Shown one piece after another: positions 58,984-64,000 of a stretch of 64,000 bases of DNA. Location: NCBI RefSeq assembly GCF_033439725.1, contig NW_026944384.1, positions 6,200,001-6,264,000 of the forward strand, in the 5' to 3' direction. The notes beneath the pieces were generated by a model. That model made no database searches, was not told the DNA's origin, and saw only the letters and a program-made list of their open reading frames with translations. This DNA comes from Neurospora tetraspora. Lineage: Eukaryota; Ascomycota; Sordariomycetes; Sordariales; Sordariaceae. The translations under genes were made by a program, and so were the position numbers. Position 1 is the first letter of the stretch. Every line of letters begins with the position of its first letter.

Positions 58984-61367
58984 ACTGTGAACTGGGTGAC
59001 GATATGGGGTGTTGGATGTGGTAATGTGCATGGTTGGGAGGGGTAGATAAAGTGAATATTTTTGGACATCATCGGTATTGTATAATAGATAGTAATATGG
59101 GTCAGCGGGGAGTTTTTGGTTGAGGTTTACGGCCTACGTACGGTCTACGGGGAGGAGACGAGGCGACGACAGCCCGGGGAGGCGATGGGAGCGAGGGGAG
59201 AGGCATATTGCATTCTTGCATGTTGGCATCACATCATATCATCACATCACATCACATCGTTTATCGTCGTTATAGTCTTTCTTGGGAATTCCAGGGGAGA
59301 ATAAAGCCCATTTGAAGATACTACTGATCTCGAACAACCAACGTGAATCCGACAGCCCTACGTAGTGACCCGGGGGGGGGGGATAGACAGACTTGTATCA
59401 CATCTGCTGTCTTCTGATGTTGTGAATATTTCGTAGCCTTTTGTAGGATAATATTCACACAGCTTCGCACAGCTTCAATACCACCTAACCAACCGCGGAT
59501 GTCTTCCGGACGTCCAGAACCAGAGAACCAGTCTTCCGCCTTGGATTTTTGCGTGATTGGTGGTTTCGTCAGCCTTTCTCTCAATGCTACAGGAGGTCAA
59601 GGTGAGATTGAAGCGAGAAAAGAAGAAAATCATCACTCCTCTCTTGGGCTATAGCCAGGGCGGGCTCGTCGATGGAGGATCCAGAACCTAAGATCATGGG
59701 GTGAGGCGGGACAGGAGACTGGGTTTTTGTTGCCAGGGATGAGGACTTATGGATGGCACTTATGGGTAGATAGATGAACAGGAGGCCAGAGCTCCTTCTG
59801 GATTTTATAGGGGTCTGTACGAGGCCATTCCCAGCTTCTCTTCCCGCAAAAGAACGGATAATTGGCAGCCAGATCGTGAAGCTGTTAGCCTTAGACTTGG
59901 AGCCATGTAATCCAACCCGTGGAGCTACTGGTATAGGTAGTGAGAGAAGAAGAGCTTTGAGAGCGTACAAGTGTAAGAGATCTGGGAGTGAAAGAAGGAA
60001 TGTGAGTTGCAACGCTAGAAACGCTAGCTTATGCAGGGATGTTAAGTGGCTTTGGGCCAATCAGGGGGTGAGTTTGAGAGTGATTGAGTTCGGGGACGTC
60101 TTCGGTGCGGATTCGGGGCTTCTTGCTTCTTGCTTCGGTTGATGTCTGCACGTGTTGAGGTTTCCTTTTATCAAGTTGTTCAAGTAAATTCAATGAGCAT
60201 CGGTGTTCTACATCGAAAGGGTTGTTTGAGGAATACAGAATCGGGAGAACTAATGTCAAGACTTTCCTTGGATAGTTCCTTTGTCTTGTTGACTTCGGGC
60301 AAGTGGTTCTTGCCCCGTAAGGTACCTTTCCACTTGTGGTTTCCTTATCTTGTGCCGCATCAGTTCCGGTCAGGTTCAAGCTTTGAGGCACCTTCCCTTA
60401 ATGATAGGAGTGCTAAGCATACTTATTGACTCAAACTTTGATCGCCATTTTTTTTTCTTTCAACTTTTGTCTGAATCTTCTCGATACTGACAACGTCCTG
60501 TCCTCATTGAAATTGATCCCCAAAAACATGGACATTCCTCCAGCATGCCATCACGAATCCACACCCCGCCCGCCTTATGGTGACGGGGATCCACTCCAAT
60601 CAATGCACTCCGACTTCGACCCCTGTCACCCCAGCAGCCCAGAAGCAACTGAAAGTTCTGGCGTTGGGCGTGTGCAGACTGCAGCATGTCCACTGTTGCT
60701 TGTTTCCAATGCGCCTCACTTTTCCCTTCGGCTTCTCGACATCCTCGATATCCTCGACATCGTCTTCACCCATTGCGCTACGTCTGCCTCGCGCCCGCGC
60801 CCATTCTCTGTCCAGCCTCGTCGCCGTACCGGTGATCGCAAACCTCGGTCGACGCGCGTCTCTACCTGATTAATCAGTTTCGGAAATATAAGTTGTTCGT
60901 TTCCCCCGAATCTGATGTTGATGCTCCCATCTCTCGTCCCGTCTTCCTTCCCCGCGCTTCTGCCTAGGCGGCCACCACTCAACAGCTTCAATGTCAACAA
61001 TTGCATTGTCGCAACTGTTTTCTTTGATCAATCCGTGGTCAGCTTTACCTTTACTAACTGGAGATAGTAACATGAACTAGATTCCCAAGCAAACTCTGAT
61101 TGCGATCCGGCTTGGTCTGGCGTTGGGTCGCATCAAAGTAGGAAAGAAGGGAGCTCCGTTCCACCACCATCACGACGCGCCCACCTCGATTGCTCAGACC
61201 TACACATTCGCGACTCGAACATTTCCAAACCCTCGTCCTCTTGTCATTCCCGACTACAACCGACCGACCCAATTATCGTCCGAGCTCGATCGCATCCGGA
61301 CCGGAAGCAACGCGCCTCCTTCGACCACCACACAAACTTCCCCAGGAGATGGTGACCCAGAATCCCA
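58984..61367. other. 2.4-kb gene-free interval
   Basis: Contains a (CATCA)-type repeat at 59229-59257 and a run of ten G at 59371-59380. Open stretches up to 157 codons occur on both strands in overlapping positions and show no family-like sequence. The right 500 bp probably hold the promoter and leader of the gene starting at 61368. Confidence 0.5.
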
Positions 61368-64000
61368 ATGGCCGCAAATTCTTTCGACGCCCCTGGGCCT
61401 CTCCCCAGCTTCTTAGATGATGGACAAGCCATATGGAACTCGGCCTTCCCCGTGCTGCCGAGGGGACCTTGCAACTACACAGATCCCGCCCTGCCGCGCT
61501 GCGGTTGCCGCCGCTTCTGGATCAAGCTGAATGCCGCGCCCGATTCTGCCGAACTCTGCCAGTGTTCCCATCATGCCTGCTTCCACGACGATTTCCCGGC
61601 CCCTTCACAGCTCCCGCCCACTCCTTCCCTTGCATTTGCCGGTCTACCTTCCCCCTATGGTCAGGAGAAGCCGAACTCGGGGATGAGCAGCCAACGTACA
61701 AGGGAGCTACTAACTCCAATGGAGGAAGACCACCCATCTCTTGCTGCGCCCACCGTGTCTTCCCATCTTGGGGTCTCTAGAGATTTCGGCCTTATGAATT
61801 TCCACGCTTCCGGTTTCAACCAGCGTGTAATGGCTTCCCAACCCCTACAGATCGAACCCCTTCAGATTCAGGACCAACCACACCAGTCTTTGGAGAAGCA
61901 GGCTACCATTCCGGATGCCGCTCCTGTCACCGGTTGGGGAAATGGGAATCATACCCAGAAGACTGATGTTTACGGGGATACACAGCCGTTGAGCCCGGGT
62001 TATTTCTTAATGCAGTCCCAGGCCCCCTCAACTACAGCTTCTAGCCAGATGAGATATATGGCACCATTTTTCGGAAAGGGACTGAATACACTAACACGCC
62101 CATCTGCACCCAGGAATGAAGCCTCTATTCCCGAGAAGGGGGCAGAGGATGTTGAGGAACAAGCGCAAGCTAACGCCCAGGATGTACGTGGCCCTATGGA
62201 CTTGATGGTGCCACCAGAGTATAGGCGAGACATGACACCCAGACCTGGATCAGCACATAACCAATCTTTCCTCGCTGTCAAGGATGATGTGAAACAGTTG
62301 TCGGATGTTGTCAACCTCCAGGAGCAAAGGATAGACAGGCTTGAGAACACCTCCTTCTCAGTCATCGGTCACGACGAGTGCTATGACAAACACGAACACA
62401 CAGATCTCCGAGTCACGGACCTTGAGTATCGTGTCGACGAGCTAGAGAAGATTTCGAATGACAATGCCAGTGTCGCCGGCGCAAGCGTGGTCTCGGCGGC
62501 ATCTAATAGCACAGTTCGTTCTTCCCAGAAGGTTACTCTTAGCCAGTTTCAGGCCCTACAGGCACAGATTAGCGAGCTTCAGGCGACATCTCTCCCAACA
62601 TATAATAAACCTTGGGATCTGGAGGTTGTGTTTCTACCGTTTCCTCTCAAGGGTATCTGGGTGGATGCCCGCAAAATCTTCGACCGGCGACAGTCAATGG
62701 GCCCCGATGAAGACTGGACACAACTACCTAATACATTGAGCAGAGCCACGCCGGATCCTCACGACCCAGGGTTCTCGGAATGGCCAGGACAATATCCCGA
62801 TTCTGGCTGGCTGCTACCCAAAGCCTTTGCAAATGGGCGGATGATCGATCAAAGACTCAGGAGCCGCGGCTTCATCAAGACAGTCCAAGTGAGAGGGCCG
62901 GACGCCCGTGATGTTCAGCTGGCAATCCACAAAGCTTTTGGCAATGTCCTCGAGCCTTCTTCCCACCTAATCTACCACAGTGGCAAAGCTGCGCCTGAGT
63001 CACCACTGAATGAGTTCCTTGGGTTGCGACAGGACTGGGTGCCTTTGCGCAAAATCCACCGAGATAACCGCCTCCGATTCCTCGCTCCGGCCGAAATGGC
63101 AACGCCAGCTCTTTGGGGCTTCACCTTCCTGATGTCTAGCGTCGTCATGAAGGCCCCTAAAACCATTGGGACGCACCGTCTGTACATCACACAGCCAGAG
63201 GCATACATTCAAGATTATATCATGGGTAATCGTGCCCTGATGCCGGGTTGGACATGGCAAAGGATACGCGAGCTCAGCCGGGTATACCCCGAAAAACATG
63301 ATCCTGAGGAGACATGCAGTGATCGTGATGACACCCCGGAGGCAGATGCCCTTGAAGAATGTTGGACTAGGAGCGACGTCCTTGACGGGCTGCCCATTAC
63401 AGACGCCGCGAACCTACGGAATAGCCCTGTGCAGTTATCGTTCGAACGTTCCGATATGGCTTCGTTCCATACTGCTTCATCATTCGTCAAAGCAAACGGA
63501 ACGCGAGCAGAGTCGCCGCGGGCAGTATTGCGAAAAGAGCGAAAGGCCTCCTTGACAGCCCTTTCGCGGTCCCGTTCATTCTCGCCATCTGGCCCGTCCA
63601 CCATTTCCCCGACTGGGAGCCGTCACAAACAGCCGTCCTTCACCCGCCATGCGATGAAACCATACGAAAGACCTTATGATCGTCGATCCTCTCCCCTTGT
63701 GCCTGAGCGCAGCCCTTTTGTTCCGGCTGAACATTACCGAACTCCACCGACCAATGCCTTTCCAACACCAACTGCGCCGATTAAGAGACGACGCAGGAAG
63801 GATCCGACAGATCTTGGCTACCCCCGCCAAACCACGCCCCATCATGATCGTGATCGCGATCGTGATCGGTTTATGAGCCGCTCGCCTTCCCTTGCGCCGC
63901 CCAACCGGGGCGATAGGAAGTCTACACCTGGCTGGTACGCCACGCCGCACAGCGAACACCCTTCTTCTGAGTTCGGGTTCCATCGCGGTAGCAGCCGCGG
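61368..64000 (+). CDS. Long partial protein with N-terminal Cys/His cluster (3' end beyond window)
   Basis: A plus-strand frame opens at ATG 61368, with an in-frame stop just upstream at 61353-61355. It stays open to the window edge: 877 codons without an intron. N-terminus MAANSFDAPGPLPSFLDDGQ. A compact Cys/His cluster lies at 35-73: Cys35, Cys45, Cys47, Cys64, Cys66, His68, His69, Cys71, His73 (LPRCGCRRFW, then LCQCSHHACFHDD), which may bind zinc. A helical region at about 298-360 (VKQLSDVVNLQEQRIDRLEN) precedes a conserved-looking globular block from about 408: NKPWDLEVVFLPFPLKGIWV onward, with WLLPKAF, RGFIKTVQVRGPDARDVQ and ALWGFTFLMSSVVMKAP. The C-terminal part is Ser/Arg/Pro-rich, with a basic KRRRRK (about 805-810) and a DR dipeptide run, suggesting a nuclear or RNA-linked protein. 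Function not recognised. Confidence 0.85.
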   Translation, partial: MAANSFDAPGPLPSFLDDGQAIWNSAFPVLPRGPCNYTDPALPRCGCRRFWIKLNAAPDSAELCQCSHHACFHDDFPAPSQLPPTPSLAFAGLPSPYGQEKPNSGMSSQRTRELLTPMEEDHPSLAAPTVSSHLGVSRDFGLMNFHASGFNQRVMASQPLQIEPLQIQDQPHQSLEKQATIPDAAPVTGWGNGNHTQKTDVYGDTQPLSPGYFLMQSQAPSTTASSQMRYMAPFFGKGLNTLTRPSAPRNEASIPEKGAEDVEEQAQANAQDVRGPMDLMVPPEYRRDMTPRPGSAHNQSFLAVKDDVKQLSDVVNLQEQRIDRLENTSFSVIGHDECYDKHEHTDLRVTDLEYRVDELEKISNDNASVAGASVVSAASNSTVRSSQKVTLSQFQALQAQISELQATSLPTYNKPWDLEVVFLPFPLKGIWVDARKIFDRRQSMGPDEDWTQLPNTLSRATPDPHDPGFSEWPGQYPDSGWLLPKAFANGRMIDQRLRSRGFIKTVQVRGPDARDVQLAIHKAFGNVLEPSSHLIYHSGKAAPESPLNEFLGLRQDWVPLRKIHRDNRLRFLAPAEMATPALWGFTFLMSSVVMKAPKTIGTHRLYITQPEAYIQDYIMGNRALMPGWTWQRIRELSRVYPEKHDPEETCSDRDDTPEADALEECWTRSDVLDGLPITDAANLRNSPVQLSFERSDMASFHTASSFVKANGTRAESPRAVLRKERKASLTALSRSRSFSPSGPSTISPTGSRHKQPSFTRHAMKPYERPYDRRSSPLVPERSPFVPAEHYRTPPTNAFPTPTAPIKRRRRKDPTDLGYPRQTTPHHDRDRDRDRFMSRSPSLAPPNRGDRKSTPGWYATPHSEHPSSEFGFHRGSSR

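Overview
The window is nuclear DNA of a filamentous ascomycete, most likely Neurospora or a close Sordariomycete relative. The genes have short GT-AG introns of 54-90 nt with CAG/TAG acceptors. Third codon positions are C-rich, ribosomal protein genes are cleanly split, and intergenic DNA is long and rich in microsatellites. A 17.4-kb AT-rich block in which CpA/TpG is depleted while CpG persists is the footprint of repeat-induced point mutation (RIP). The species itself is inferred, not proven.

Layout. 1-350: 5' end of a gene leaving the left edge on the minus strand. 351-2510: gene-free. 2510-19925: RIP-mutated heterochromatin with no intact gene. It holds relic coding sequences whose stops are nearly all TAA/TAG explainable as mutated CAA/CAG, several tandem arrays, a recurrent near-palindromic motif of about 20 nt, and two short unmutated islands that look like solo LTRs. 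21561-31574: a dense euchromatic cluster of a VAP/Scs2 ER tether (-), a UBA-zinc finger-UBX protein (+), a YciI-like protein (+), a DUF2408-type protein (-) and ribosomal stalk protein P1 (+). 33047-38493: a small hypothetical protein (-) and the Vac7 PIKfyve activator (-). 38494-45517: 7 kb without a supportable gene. 45518-47642: a coiled-coil protein (-). 51182-53282: ribosomal proteins eL30 (-) and uL16 (+), diverging from a 423-bp promoter. 54362-54853: a 492-bp non-autonomous Tc1/mariner-like element with TA target duplication. 56905-58983: a low-complexity protein of unknown function (+). 61368-64000: a long single-exon open frame with an N-terminal Cys/His cluster, leaving the right edge (+).

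The genes are housekeeping genes and not a pathway. Translation (P1, eL30, uL16), membrane contact and PI(3,5)P2 control (VAP, Vac7) and ubiquitin/Cdc48 (UBX) are represented. All spliced models given here sum to a whole number of codons. The most unusual material is in the RIP block (the repeated motif that can be read as F-S-x-E-K followed by a mutated Gln, with in-phase tandem duplications, and the two LTR islands) and the mariner-like MITE. No biochemical system that is clearly new was found.
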